From assembly GCA_964057225.1 (NCBI GenBank), contig OZ059894.1, forward strand, positions 18,134,476 to 18,198,475: a stretch of 64,000 nucleotides of DNA. Reading direction: 5' to 3'. The translations under genes were made by a program, and so were the position numbers. Positions 12,407-25,664 of the stretch are shown here, one piece after another. The notes below the pieces were generated by a model. The model was not told where the DNA came from. It saw nothing but the letters and a program-made list of their open reading frames with translations, and made no database searches. The DNA comes from Auanema rhodensis. Its lineage: Eukaryota; Nematoda; Chromadorea; Rhabditida; Rhabditidae. How positions within the stretch are numbered: the stretch's first letter is position 1; each line of letters begins with the position of its first letter.

Positions 12407-15400
12407 TCATGTGTACATCACGTGTACATTTAATTAGCATAAATTAAAGTTCACGTAAATTTTAAAGTCATGGTTACCATGCACCAGTATCAATGAAAAT
12501 TTGTTTTCGGACTAATATGGCCATGGGGAATCTAATTTTGAAAACCGCATCTCTTTATCTTTTACCGGAAACGAGTTACATATCATGTGTACATCACGTG
12601 TACATTTAATTAGCATAAATTAAAGTTCACGTAAATTTCAAAGTCATGGTTACCTTGCACCAGTATCAATGAAAATTTGTTTTCGGACTAATATGGCCAT
12701 GGGGAATCTAATTTTGAAAACCGCATCTCTTTATCTTTTACCGGAAACGAGTTACATATCATGTGTACATCACGTGTACATTTAATTAGCATAAATTAAA
12801 ATTCACGTAAATTTTAAAGTCATGGTTACCATGCACCAATATTCATAAAAATTTGTTTTCAGTCTAATATGGAAATGGGGAATCTAACTTTGAAAACCGC
12901 ATCTCTTTATCTTTCACGGGAAGCGAGTTACATACCATGTGCTCATCACGTGTACATTTAATTAGCATAAATTAAAGTTCACGTAAATTTTGAAGTCATG
13001 GTTACCATGCACCAATATCCATAAAAATTTGTTTTTAGACTAATATGGACATGGGGAATCTAACTTCGAAAACCGCATCTCTTTATCTTTCACGGGAAGC
13101 GAGTTACATATCATGTGCACATCACGTGTACATTTATTTAGCATAAATTAAAGTTCACGTAAATTTCAAAGTCATGGTTACCATGCACCTATATCAATAA
13201 AAATTTGTTTTCAGTCTAATATGGAAATGGGGAATCTAATTTTGAAAACCGCATCTCTTTATCTTTTACCGGAAACGAGTTACATATCATGTGTACATCA
13301 CGTGTACATTTAATTAGCATAAATTAAAGTTCACGTAAATTTCAAAGTCATGGTTACCATGCGCCTATATCAATAAAAATTTGTTTTTAGTCTAATATGG
13401 CCATGGGGAATCTAATTATGAAAACCGCATCTCTTCATCTTTTACGGGAAGCGAGTTACATACCATGTGCACATCACGTGTACATTTAATTAGCATAAAT
13501 TAAAGTTTACGTAAATTTCAAAGTCATGGTTACCATGCACCTATATCAATAAAAAATTGTTTTCAGTCTAATATGGAAATGGGGAATCTAATTTTGAAAA
13601 CCGCATCTCTTTATCTTTTACGGGAAGCGAGTTACATACCATGTGTAAATCACGTGTACATTTAATTAGCATAAATTAAAGTTCACGTAAATTTCAAAGT
13701 CATGGTTACCATGCACCTATATCAATAAAAATTTGTTTTCAGTCTAATATGGAAATGGGGAATCTAATTTTGAAAACCGCATCTCTTTATCTTTTACGGG
13801 AAGCGAGTTACATACCATGTGTAAATCACGTGTACATTTAATTAGCATAAATTAAAGTTTACGTAAATTTCAAAGTCATGGTTACCATGCACCTATATCA
13901 ATAAAAATTTGTTTTCAGTCTAATATGGAAATGGGGAATCTAACTTTGAAAACCGCATCTCTTTATCTTTCACGGGAAGCGAGTTACATACCATGTGCCC
14001 ATCACGTGTACATTCAATTAGCATAAATTAAAGTTTACGTAAATTTCAAAGTCATGGTTACCATGCACCTATATCAATAAAAATTTGTTTTCAGTCTAAT
14101 ATGGAAATGGGGAATCTAATTTTGAAAACCGCATCTCTTTATCTTATACGGGAAGCGAGTTACATACCATGTGTAAATCACGTGTACATTTAATTAGCAT
14201 AAATTAAAGTTTACGTAAATTTCAAAGTCATGGTTACCATGCACCTATATCAATAAAAAATTGTTTTCAGTCTAATATGGAAATGGGGAATCTAATTTTG
14301 AAAACCGCATCTCTTTATCTTTCACGGGAAGCGAGTTACATACCATGTGTAAATCACGTGTACATTTAATTAGCATAAATTAAAGTTCACGTAAATTTCA
14401 AAGTCATGGTTACCATGCACCTATATCAATAAAAATTTGTTTTCAGTCTAATATGGAAATGGGGAATCTAATTTTGAAAACAGCATCTCTTTATCTTTTA
14501 CGGGAAGCGAGTTACATACCATGTGTAAATCACGTGTACATTTAATTAGCATAAATTAAAGTTTACGTAAATTTCAAAGTCATGGTTACCATGCACCTAT
14601 ATCAATAAAAATTTGTTTTCAGTCTAATATGGAAATGGGGAATCTAATTTTGAAAACCGCATCTCTTTATCTTTTACGGGAAGCGAGTTACATACCATGT
14701 GCACATCACGTGTACATTTAATTAGCATAAATTAAAGTTCACGTAAATTTCAAAGTCATGGTTACCATGCACCAGTATCAATGAAAATTTGTTTTTGGAC
14801 TAATATGGCCATAGGGAATTTAATTTTGAAAACGGCATCTCTTCATCTTTGAGTTACATACCATGTGTACATCACGTGTACATTTAATTAGCATAAATTA
14901 AAGTTCACGTAAATTTTAAAGTCATGGTTACCATGCACCAATATCCATAAAAATTTGTTTTTAGACTAATATGGACATGGGGAATCTAATTTTGAAAACC
15001 GCATCTCTTTATCTTTCACGGGAAGCGAGTTACATATCATGTGCACATCACGTGTACATTTAATTAGCATAAATTAAAGTTCACGTAAATTTCAAAGTCA
15101 TGGTTACCATGCACCTATATCAATAAAAATTTGTTTTCAGTCTAATATGGAAATGGGGAATCTAATTTTGAAAACCGCATCTCTTTATCTTTTACGGGAA
15201 ACGAGTTACATATCATGTGCACATCACGTGTACATTTAATTAGCATAAATTAAAGTTCACGTAAATTTCAAAGTCATGGTTACCATGCACCAGTATCAAT
15301 GAAAATTTGTTTTTGGACTAATATGGCCATCGGGAATTTAATTTTGAAAACGGCATCTCTTCATCTTTGAGTTACATACCATGTGTACATCACGTGTACA

Positions 15401-15730
15401 TTTAATTAGCATAAATTAAAGTTCACGTAAATTTTAAAGTCATGGTTACCATGCACCAATATCCATAAAAATTTGTTTTTAGACTAATATGGAAATGGGG
15501 AATCTAATTTTGAAAACCGCATCTCTTTATCTTTTACGGGAAGCGAGTTACATACCATGTGCACATCACGTGTACATTTAATTAGCATAAATTAAAGTTC
15601 ACGTAAATTTCAAAGTCATGGTTACCTTGCACCAGTATCAATGAAAATTTGTTTTCGGACTAATATGGCCATGGGGAATCTAATTTTGAAAACCGCATCT
15701 CTTTATCTTTTACCGGAAACGAGTTACATA
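12407..15730 (+). repeat. 19-monomer higher-order repeat, 3,324 bp, copy 2
   Basis: Same order as 8907-12406 but with 7 instead of 8 H monomers, so the copies differ by exactly one 176-bp unit. Matching private variants include attcacg in D, gctc in E and cttatacggg in an H (about 10817 and 14151). The E at 13047-13070 has aacttcg, a private change. The array continues at 15731 with D instead of a new C' pair. Confidence 0.9.
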
Positions 15731-18700
15731 TCATGTGTACATCACGTGTACATTTAATTAGCATAAATTAAAGTTCACGTAAATTTTAAAGTTATGGTTA
15801 CCATGCACCAATATCCATAAAAATTTGTTTTCAGTCTAATATGGAAATGGGGAATCTAACTTTGAAAACCGCATCTCTTTATCTTTCACGGGAAACGAGT
15901 TACATACCATGTGCCCATCACGTGTACATTTAATTAGCATAAATTAAAGTTCACGTAAATTTTAAAGTCATGGTTACCATGCACCAATATCCATAAAAAT
16001 TTGTTTTTAGACTAATATGGACATGGGGAATCTAACTTTGAAAACCGCATCTCTTTGTCTTTCACGGGAAGCGAGTTACATATCATGTGCACATCACGTG
16101 TACATTTATTTAGCATAAATTAAAGTTCACGTAAATTTCAAAGTCATGGTTACCATGCACCTATATCAATAAAAATTTGTTTTCAGTCTAATATGGAAAT
16201 GGGGAATCTAATTTTGAAAACCGCATCTCTTTATCTTTTACGGGAAACGAGTTACATATCATGTTCACATCACGTGTACATTTAATTAGCATAAATTAAA
16301 GTTCACGTAAATTTCAAAGTCATGGTTACCATGCACCAGTATCAATGAAAATTTGTTTTTGGACTAATATGGCCATCGGGAATTTAATTTTGAAAACGGC
16401 ATCTCTTCATCTTTGAGTTACATACCATGTGTACATCACGTGTACATTTAATTAGCATAAATTAAAGTTCACGTAAATTTTAAAGTCATGGTTACCATGC
16501 ACCAATATCCATAAAAATTTGTTTTTAGACTAATATGGAAATGGGGAATCTAATTTTGAAAACCGCATCTCTTTATCTTTTACGGGAAGCGAGTTACATA
16601 CCATGTGCACATCACGTGTACATTTAATTAGCATAAATTAAAGTTCACGTAAATTTCAAAGTCATGGTTACCTTGCACCAGTATCAATAAAAATTTGTTT
16701 TCGGACTAATATGGCCATGGGGAATCTAATTTTGAAAACCGCATCTCTTTATCTTTTACCGGAAACGAGTTACATATCATGTGTACATCACGTGTACATT
16801 TAATTAGCATAAATTAAAGTTCACGTAAATTTTAAAGTCATGGTTACCATGCACCAATATCCATAAAAATTTGTTTTCAGTCTAATATGGAAATGGGGAA
16901 TCTAACTTTGAAAACCGCATCTCTTTATCTTTCACGGGAAGCGAGTTACATACCATGTGCCCATCACGTGTACATTTAATTAGCATAAATTAAAGTTCAC
17001 GTAAATTTTAAAGTCATGGTTACCATGCACCAATATCCATAAAAATTTGTTTTTAGACTAATATGGACATGGGGAATCTAACTTTGAAAACCGCATCTCT
17101 TCATCTTTCACGGGAAGCGAGTTACATATCATGTGCACATCACGTGTACATTTATTTAGCATAAATTAAAGTTCACGTAAATTTCAAAGTCATGGTTACC
17201 ATGCACCTATATCAATAAAAATTTGTTTTCAGTCTAATATGGAAATGGGGAATCTAATTTTGAAAACCGCATCTCTTTATCTTTTACCGGAAACGAGTTA
17301 CATATCATGTGTACATCACGTGTACATTTAATTAGCATAAATTAAAGTTCACGTAAATTTCAAAGTCATGGTTACCTTGCACCAGTATCAATGAAAATTT
17401 GTTTTCGGACTAATATGGCCATGGGGAATCTAATTTTGAAAACCGCATCTCTTTATCTTTTACCGGAAACGAGTTACATATCATGTGTACATCACGTGTA
17501 CATTTAATTAGCATAAATTAAAGTTCACGTAAATTTTAAAGTCATGGTTACCATGCACCAATATCCATAAAAATTTGTTTTCAGTCTAATATGGAAATGG
17601 GGAATCTAACTTTGAAAACCGCATCTCTTTATCTTTCACGGGAAGCGAGTTACATACCATGTGCCCATCACGTGTACATTTAATTAGCATAAATTAAAGT
17701 TCACGTAAATTTTAAAGTCATGGTTACCATGCACCAATATCCATAAAAATTTGTTTTTAGACTAATATGGACATGGGGAATCTAACTTTGAAAACCGCAT
17801 CTCTTTATCTTTCACGGGAAGCGAGTTACATATCATGTGCACATCACGTGTACATTTATTTAGCATAAATTAAAGTTCACGTAAATTTCAAAGTCATGGT
17901 TACCATGCACCTATATCAATAAAAATTTGTTTTCAGTCTAATATGGAAATGGGGAATCTAATTTTGAAAACCGCATCTCTTTATCTTTTACCGGAAACGA
18001 GTTACATATCATGTGTACATCACGTGTACATTTAATTAGCATAAATTAAAGTTCACGTAAATTTCAAAGTCATGGTTACCATGCGCCTATATCAATAAAA
18101 ATTTGTTTTTAGTCTAATATGGCCATGGGGAATCTAATTATGAAAACCGCATCTCTTCATCTTTTACGGGAAGCGAGTTACATACCATGTGCACATCACG
18201 TGTACATTTAATTAGCATAAATTAAAGTTTACGTAAATTTCAAAGTCATGGTTACCATGCACCTATATCAATAAAAATTTGTTTTCAGTCTAATATGGAA
18301 ATGGGGAATCTAATTTTGAAAACCGCATCTCTTTATCTTTTACGGGAAGCGAGTTACATACCATGTGTAAATCACGTGTACATTTAATTAGCATAAATTA
18401 AAGTTTACGTAAATTTCAAAGTCATGGTTACCATTCACCTATATCAATAAAAAATTGTTTTCAGTCTAATATGGAAATGGGGAATCTAATTTTGAAAACC
18501 GCATCTCTTTATCTTTTACGGGAAGCGAGTTACATACCATGTGTAAATCACGTGTACATTTAATTAGCATAAATTAAAGTTCACGTAAATTTCAAAGTCA
18601 TGGTTACCATGCACCTATATCAATAAAAATTTGTTTTCAGTCTAATATGGAAATGAGGAATCTAATTTTGAAAACCGCATCTCTTTATCTTTTACGGGAA

Positions 18701-19240
18701 GCGAGTTACATACCATGTGTAAATCACGTGTACATTTAATTAGCATAAATTAAAGTTTACGTAAATTTCAAAGTCATGGTTACCATGCACCTATATCAAT
18801 AAAAATTTGTTTTCAGTCTAATATGGAAATGGGGAATCTAATTTTGAAAACCGCATCTCTTTATCTTTTACGGGAAGTGAGTTACATACCATGTGCCCAT
18901 CACGTGTACATTTAATTAGCATAAATTAAAGTTCACGTAAATTTCAAAGTCATGGTTACCATGCACCTATATCAATAAAAATTTGTTTTCAGTCTAATAT
19001 GGAAATGGGGAATCTAATTTTGAAAACCGCATCTCTTTATCTTTTACGGGAAGCGAGTTACATACCATGTGTAAATCACGTGTACATTTAATTAGCATAA
19101 ATTAAAGTTTACGTAAATTTCAAAGTCATGGTTACCATGCACCTATATCAATAAAAATTTGTTTTCAGTCTAATATGGAAATGGGGAATCTAATTTTGAA
19201 AACCGCATCTCTTTATCTTTTACGGGAAGCGAGTTACATA
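15731..19240 (+). repeat. Domain I block with nested A-F and C-F duplications
   Basis: Twenty monomers: D-E-F, then A-B-C-D-E-F (16259-17304), then C-D-E-F-G (17305-18184), then H x6. The C-D-E-F tetramer repeats with a 704-bp step, and A-B-C-D-E-F with a 1,046-bp step from 15213. These are recent local duplications of parts of the cycle. Confidence 0.85.
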
Positions 19241-20452
19241 CCATGTGCACATCACGTGTACATTTAATTAGCATAAATTAAAGTTCACGTAAATTTCAAA
19301 GTCATGGTTACCATGCACCAGTATCAATGAAAATTTGTTTTTGGACTAATATGGCCATAGGGAATTTAATTTTGAAAACGGCATCTCTTCATCTTTGAGT
19401 TACACACCATGTGTACATCACGTGTACATTTAATTAGCATAAATTAAAGTTCACGTAAATTTTAAAGTCATGGTTACCATGCACCAATATCCATAAAAAT
19501 TTGTTTTTAGACTAATATGGACATGGGGAATCTAATTTTGAAAACCGCATCTCTTTATCTTTCACGGGAAGCGAGTTACATATCATGTGCACATCACGTG
19601 TACATTTAATTAGCATAAATTAAAGTTCACGTAAATTTCAAAGTCATGGTTACCATGCACCTATATCAATAAAAAATTGTTTTCAGTCTAATATGGAAAT
19701 GGGGAATCTAATTTTGAAAACCGCATCTCTTTATCTTTTACGGGAAGCGAGTTACATACCATGTGTAAATCACGTGTACATTTAATTAGCATAAATTAAA
19801 GTTTACGTAAATTTCAAAGTCATGGTTACCATGCACCTATATCAATAAAAATTTGTTTTCAGTCTAATATGGAAATGGGGAATCTAATTTTGAAAACCGC
19901 ATCTCTTTATCTTTTACGGGAAGCGAGTTACATACCATCTGCACATCACGTGTACATTTAATTAGCATAAATTAAAGTTCACGTAAATTTCAAAGTCATG
20001 GTTACCATGCACCAGTATCAATGAAAATTTGTTTTTGGACTAATATGGCCATAGGGAATTTAATTTTGAAAACGGCATCTCTTCATCTTTGAGTTACATA
20101 CCATGTGTACATCACGTGTACATTTAATTAGCATAAATTAAAGTTCACGTAAATTTTAAAGTCATGGTTACCATGCACCAATATCCATAAAAATTTGTTT
20201 TTAGACTAATATGGACATGGGGAATCTAATTTTGAAAACCGCATCTCTTTATCTTTCGCGGGAAGCGAGTTACATATCATGTGCACATCACGTGTACATT
20301 TAATTAGCATAAATTAAAGTTCACGTAAATTTCAAAGTCATGGTTACCATGCACCTATATCAATAAAAATTTGTTTTCAGTCTAATATGGAAATGGGGAA
20401 TCTAATTTTGAAAACCGCATCTCTTTATCTTTTACGGGAAACGAGTTACATA
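19241..20452 (+). repeat. A-B/E-H-H / A-B/E-H short duplication
   Basis: Seven monomers. Two A copies of the ccataggg subtype start at 19241 and 19935, 694 bp apart, each followed by the B/E hybrid (agactaatatggacat with aatctaattttg) and H. The second A begins ccatctgcac and the first ends gagttacacacc, both private changes. Confidence 0.85.
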
Positions 20453-23400
20453 TCATGTGCACATCACGTGTACATTTAATTAGCATAAATTAAAGTTCAC
20501 GTAAATTTCAAAGTCATGGTTACCATGCACCAGTATCAATGAAAATTTGTTTTTGGACTAATATGGCCATCGGGAATTTAATTTTGAAAACGGCATCTCT
20601 TCATCTTTGAGTTACATACCATGTGTACATCACGTGTACATTTAATTAGCATAAATTAAAGTTCACGTAAATTTTAAAGTCATGGTTACCATGCACCAAT
20701 ATCCATAAAAATTTGTTTTTAGACTAATATGGAAATGGGGAATCTAATTTTGAAAACCGCATCTCTTTATCTTTTACGGGAAGCGAGTTACATACCATGT
20801 GCACATCACGTGTACATTTAATTAGCATAAATTAAAGTTCACGTAAATTTCAAAGTCATGGTTACCTTGCACCAGTATCAATGAAAATTTGTTTTCGGAC
20901 TAATATGGCCATGGGGAATCTAATTTTGAAAACCGCATCTCTTTATCTTTTACCGGAAACGAGTTACATATCATGTGTACATCACGTGTACATTTAATTA
21001 GCATAAATTAAAGTTCACGTAAATTTTAAAGTCATGGTTACCATGCACCAATATCCATAAAAATTTGTTTTCAGTCTAATATGGAAATGGGGAATCTAAC
21101 TTTGAAAACCGCATCTCTTTATCTTTCACGGGAAGCGAGTTACATACCATGTGCCCATCACGTGTACATTTAATTAGCATAAATTAAAGTTCACGTAAAT
21201 TTTAAAGTCATGGTTACCATGCACCAATATCCATAAAAATTTGTTGTAAGACTAATATGGACATGGGGAATCTAACTTTGAAAACCGCATCTCTTTATCT
21301 TTCACGGGAAGCGAGTTACATATCATGTGCACATCACGTGTACATTTATTTAGCATAAATTAAAGTTCACGTAAATTTCAAAGTCATGGTTACCATGCAC
21401 CTATATCAATAAAAATTTGTTTTCAGTCTAATATGGAAATGGGGAATCTAATTTTGAAAACCGCATCTCTTTATCTTTTACCGGAAACGAGTTACATATC
21501 ATGTGTACATCACGTGTACATTTAATTAGCATAAATTAAAGTTCACGTAAATTTCAAAGTCATGGTTACCTTGCACCAGTATCAATGAAAATTTGTTTTC
21601 GGACTAATATGGCCATGGGGAATCTAATTTTGAAAACCGCATCTCTTTATCTTTTACCGGAAACGAGTTACATATCATGTGTACATCACGTGTACATTTA
21701 ATTAGCATAAATTAAAGTTCACGTAAATTTTAAAGTCATGGTTACCATGCACCAATATCCATAAAAATTTGTTTTCAGTCTAATATGGAAATGGGGAATC
21801 TAACTTTGAAAACCGCATCTCTTTATCTTTCACGGGAAGCGAGTTACATACCATGTGCCCAGCACGTGTACATTTAATTAGCATAAATTAAAGTTCACGT
21901 AAATTTTAAAGTCATGGTTACCATGCACCAATATCCATAAAAATTTGTTTTTAGACTAATATGGACATGGGGAATCTAACTTTGAAAACCGCATCTCTTT
22001 ATCTTTCACGGGAAGCGAGTTACATATCGTGTGCACATCACGTGTACATTTATTTAGCATAAATTAAAGTTCACGTAAATTTCAAAGTCATGGTTACCAT
22101 GCACCTATATCAATAAAAATTTGTTTTCAGTCTAATATGGAAATGGGGAATCTAATTTTGAAAACCGCATCTCTTTATCTTTTACCGGAAACGAGTTACA
22201 TATCATGTGTACATCACGTGTACATTTAATTAGCATAAATTAAAGTTCACGTAAATTTCAAAGTCATGGTTACCATGCGCCTATATCAATAAAAATTTGT
22301 TTTTAGTCTAATATGGCCATGGGGAATCTAATTATGAAAACCGCATCTCTTCATCTTTTACGGGAAGCGAGTTACATACCATGTGCACATCACGTGTACA
22401 TTTAATTAGCATAAATTAAAGTTCACGTAAATTTTAAAGTCATGGTTACCATGCACCAATATCCATAAAAATTTGTTTTCAGTCTAATATGGAAATGGGG
22501 AATCTAACTTTGAAAACCGCATCTCTTTATCTTTCACGGGAAGCGAGTTACATACCATGTGCCCATCACGTGTACATTTAATTAGCATAAATTAAAGTTC
22601 ACGTAAATTTTAAAGTCATGGTTACCATGCACCAATTTCCATAAAAATTTGTTTTTAGACTAATATGGACATGGGGAATCTAACTTTGAAAACCGCATCT
22701 CTTTATCTTTCACGGGAAGCGAGTTACATATCGTGTGCACATCACGTGTACATTTATTTAGCATAAATTAAAGTTCACGTAAATTTCAAAGTCATGGTTA
22801 CCATGCACCTATATCAATAAAAATTTGTTTTCAGTCTAATATGGAAATGGGGAATCTAATTTTGAAAACCGCATCTCTTTATCTTTTACCGGAAACGAGT
22901 TACATATCATGTGTACATCACGTGTACATTTAATTAGCATAAATTAAAGTTCACGTAAATTTCAAAGTCATGGTTACCATGCGCCTATATCAATAAAAAT
23001 TTGTTTTTAGTCTAATATGGCCATGGGGAATCTAATTATGAAAACCGCATCTCTTCATCTTTTACGGGAAGCGAGTTACATACCATGTGCACATCACGTG
23101 TACATTTAATTAGCATAAATTAAAGTTTACGTAAATTTCAAAGTCATGGTTACCATGCACCTATATCAATAAAAATTTGTTTTCAGTCTAATATGGAAAT
23201 GGGGAATCTAATTTTGAAAACCGCATCTCTTTATCTTTTACGGGAAGCGAGTTACATACCATGTGTAAATCACGTGTACATTTAATTAGCATAAATTAAA
23301 GTTTACGTAAATTTCAAAGTCATGGTTACCATGCACCTATATCAATAAAAAATTTTTTTCAGTCTAATATGGAAATGGGGAATCTAATTTTGAAAACCGC

Positions 23401-24314
23401 ATCTCTTTATCTTTTACGGGAAGCGAGTTACATACCATGTGTAAATCACGTGTACATTTAATTAGCATAAATTAAAGTTCACGTAAATTTCAAAGTCATG
23501 GTTACCATGCACCTATATCAATAAAAATTTGTTTTCAGTCTAATATGGAAATGGGGAATCTAATTTTGAAAACCGCATCTCTTTATCTTTTACGGGAAGC
23601 GAGTTACATACCATGTGTAAATCACGTGTACATTTAATTAGCATAAATTAAAGTTTACGTAAATTTCAAAGTCATGGTTACCATGCACCTATATCAATAA
23701 AAATTTGTTTTCAGTCTAATATGGAAATGGGGAATCTAATTTTGAAAACCGCATCTCTTTATCTTTTACGGGAAGCGAGTTACATACCATGTGCCCATCA
23801 CGTGTACATTTAATTAGCATAAATTAAAGTTCACGTAAATTTCAAAGTCATGGTTACCATGCACCTATATCAATAAAAATTTGTTTTCAGTCTAATATGG
23901 AAATGGGGAATCTAATTTTGAAAACCGCATCTCTTTATCTTTTACCGGAAACGAGTTACATATCATGTGTACATCACGTGTACATTTAATTAGCATAAAT
24001 TAAAGTTCACGTAAATTTCAAAGTCATGGTTACCATGCGCCTATATCAATAAAAATTTGTTTTTAGTCTAATATGGCCATGGGGAATCTAATTATGAAAA
24101 CCTCATCTCTTTATCTTTTACGGGAAGCGAGTTACATACCATGTGTAAATCACGTGTACATTTAATTAGCATAAATTAAAGTTTACGTAAATTTCAAAGT
24201 CATGGTTACCATGCACCTATATCAATAAAAATTTGTTTTCAGTCTAATATGGAAATGGGGAATCTAATTTTGAAAACCGCATCTCTTTATCTTTTACGGG
24301 AAGCGAGTTACATA
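20453..24314 (+). repeat. Domain I block with C-F and D-G duplications
   Basis: Twenty-two monomers: A-B-C-D-E-F-C-D-E-F-G-D-E-F-G-H4-H/F-G-H. It resembles 16259-19240 but has an additional D-E-F-G tetramer (22379-23082; the two neighbouring F copies at 22027 and 22731 share tcgtgtgcac). The E at 21147 has ttgttgtaag, and the H at 23259 has aatttttttc in place of the usual ttgttttc. Confidence 0.85.
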
Positions 24315-25048
24315 CCATGTGCACATCACGTGTACATTTAATTAGCATAAATTAAAGTTCACGTAAATTTCAAAGTCATGGTTACCATGCACCAGTATCA
24401 ATGAAAATTTGTTTTTGGACTAATATGGCCATAGGGAATTTAATTTTGAAAACGGCATCTCTTCATCTTTGAGTTACATACCATGTGTACATCACGTGTA
24501 CATTTAATTAGCATAAATTAAAGTTCACGTAAATTTTAAAGTCATGGTTACCATGCACCAATATCCATAAAAATTTGTTTTTAGACTAATATGGACATGG
24601 GGAATCTAATTTTGAAAACCGCATCTCTTTATCTTTCACGGGAAGCGAGTTACATATCATGTGCACATCACGTGTACATTTAATTAGCATAAATTAAAGT
24701 TCACGTAAATTTCAAAGTCATGGTTACCATGCACCTATATCAATAAAAATTTGTTTTCAGTCTAATATGGAAATGGGGAATCTAATTTTGAAAACCGCAT
24801 CTCTTTATCTTTTACGGGAAACGAGTTACATATCATGTGTACATCACGTGTACATTTAATTAGCATAAATTAAAGTTCACGTAAATTTCAAAGTCATGGT
24901 TACCATGCGCCTATACCAATAAAAATTTGTTTTTAGTCTAATATGGCCATGGGGAATCTAATTATGAAAACCGCATCTCTTTATCTTTTACGGGAAGCGA
25001 GTTACATACCATGTGTAAATCACGTGTACATTTAATTAGCATAAATTA
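24315..25048 (+). repeat. Last domain I monomers before the insertion
   Basis: A(24315)-B/E(24481)-H(24657)-G(24833), then the first 40 bp of a monomer from 25009 ending gcataaatta at the insertion. The G copy has ctatacc, a variant seen again at 28607, which links the two sides of the insertion. Confidence 0.85.
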
Positions 25049-25184
25049 GTCAAGGTTTATTGTTCTTTATCACAGGTTATAACAATAGCAGTTTTGAAAA
25101 AAGAAAGTGGATAAAAGAAGTTCCTTACAATATGAACATGATTATATAAATTGATTGACATGAAAACATTAAAATTTAATTCGC
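25049..25184. other. 136-bp non-satellite insertion, possible aatta target duplication
   Basis: The only foreign sequence in the window. The monomer is interrupted after gcataaatta and resumes at aattaaagttcacg, so aatta (25044-25048 and 25185-25189) is present on both sides and could be a 5-bp target-site duplication, although the AT-rich context makes chance overlap possible. The insert starts gtcaaggttt, ends taattcgc, is AT-rich, has no terminal inverted repeat that I can see, no coding potential and no poly-A tail. It could be a small non-autonomous element, an element fragment, or filler DNA from break repair. Confidence 0.8.
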
Positions 25185-25522
25185 AATTAAAGTTCACGTA
25201 AATTTCAAAGTCATGGTTACCATGCACCAGTATCAATGAAAATTTGTTTTTGGACTAATATGGCCATAGGGAATTTAATTTTGAAAACGGCATCTCTTCA
25301 TCTTTGAGTTACATACCATGTGTACATCACGTGTACATTTAATTAGCATAAATTAAAGTTCACGTAAATTTCAAAGTCATGGTTACCATGCGCCTATATC
25401 AATAAAAATTTGTTTTTAGTCTAATATGGCCATGGGGAATCTAATTATGAAAACCGCATCTCTTTATCTTTTACGGGAAGCGAGTTACATACCATGTGTA
25501 AATCACGTGTACATTTAATTAG
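25184..25522 (+). repeat. 339-bp segment ending in a 3-bp-deleted junction monomer
   Basis: The string caattaaag occurs at 25184, the insert's right border, and again at 25523, where the usual tagcataaattaaag reads tagcaattaaag. Both are followed by an A(ccataggg) monomer. The simplest reading is a 339-bp tandem duplication with one end inside the last base or bases of the insertion. The monomer at 25492-25664 is therefore 173 bp. The second A has the long 176-bp tail after aacggc, so it is also an A/B recombinant. Confidence 0.7.
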
Positions 25523-25664
25523 CAATTAAAGTTCACGTAAATTTCAAAGTCATGGTTACCATGCACCAGTATCAATGAAAATTTGTTTTTGGACTAATAT
25601 GGCCATAGGGAATTTAATTTTGAAAACGGCATCTCTTTATCTTTTACGGGAAGCGAGTTACATA

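Noticed and set aside
25049-25184. Calling the insertion a MITE, SINE or Helitron
   Set aside because: No terminal inverted repeats, no A-rich tail, no pol III box that I can recognise and no CTRR end. The 5-bp flank duplication alone is too weak in AT-rich DNA to name a class.
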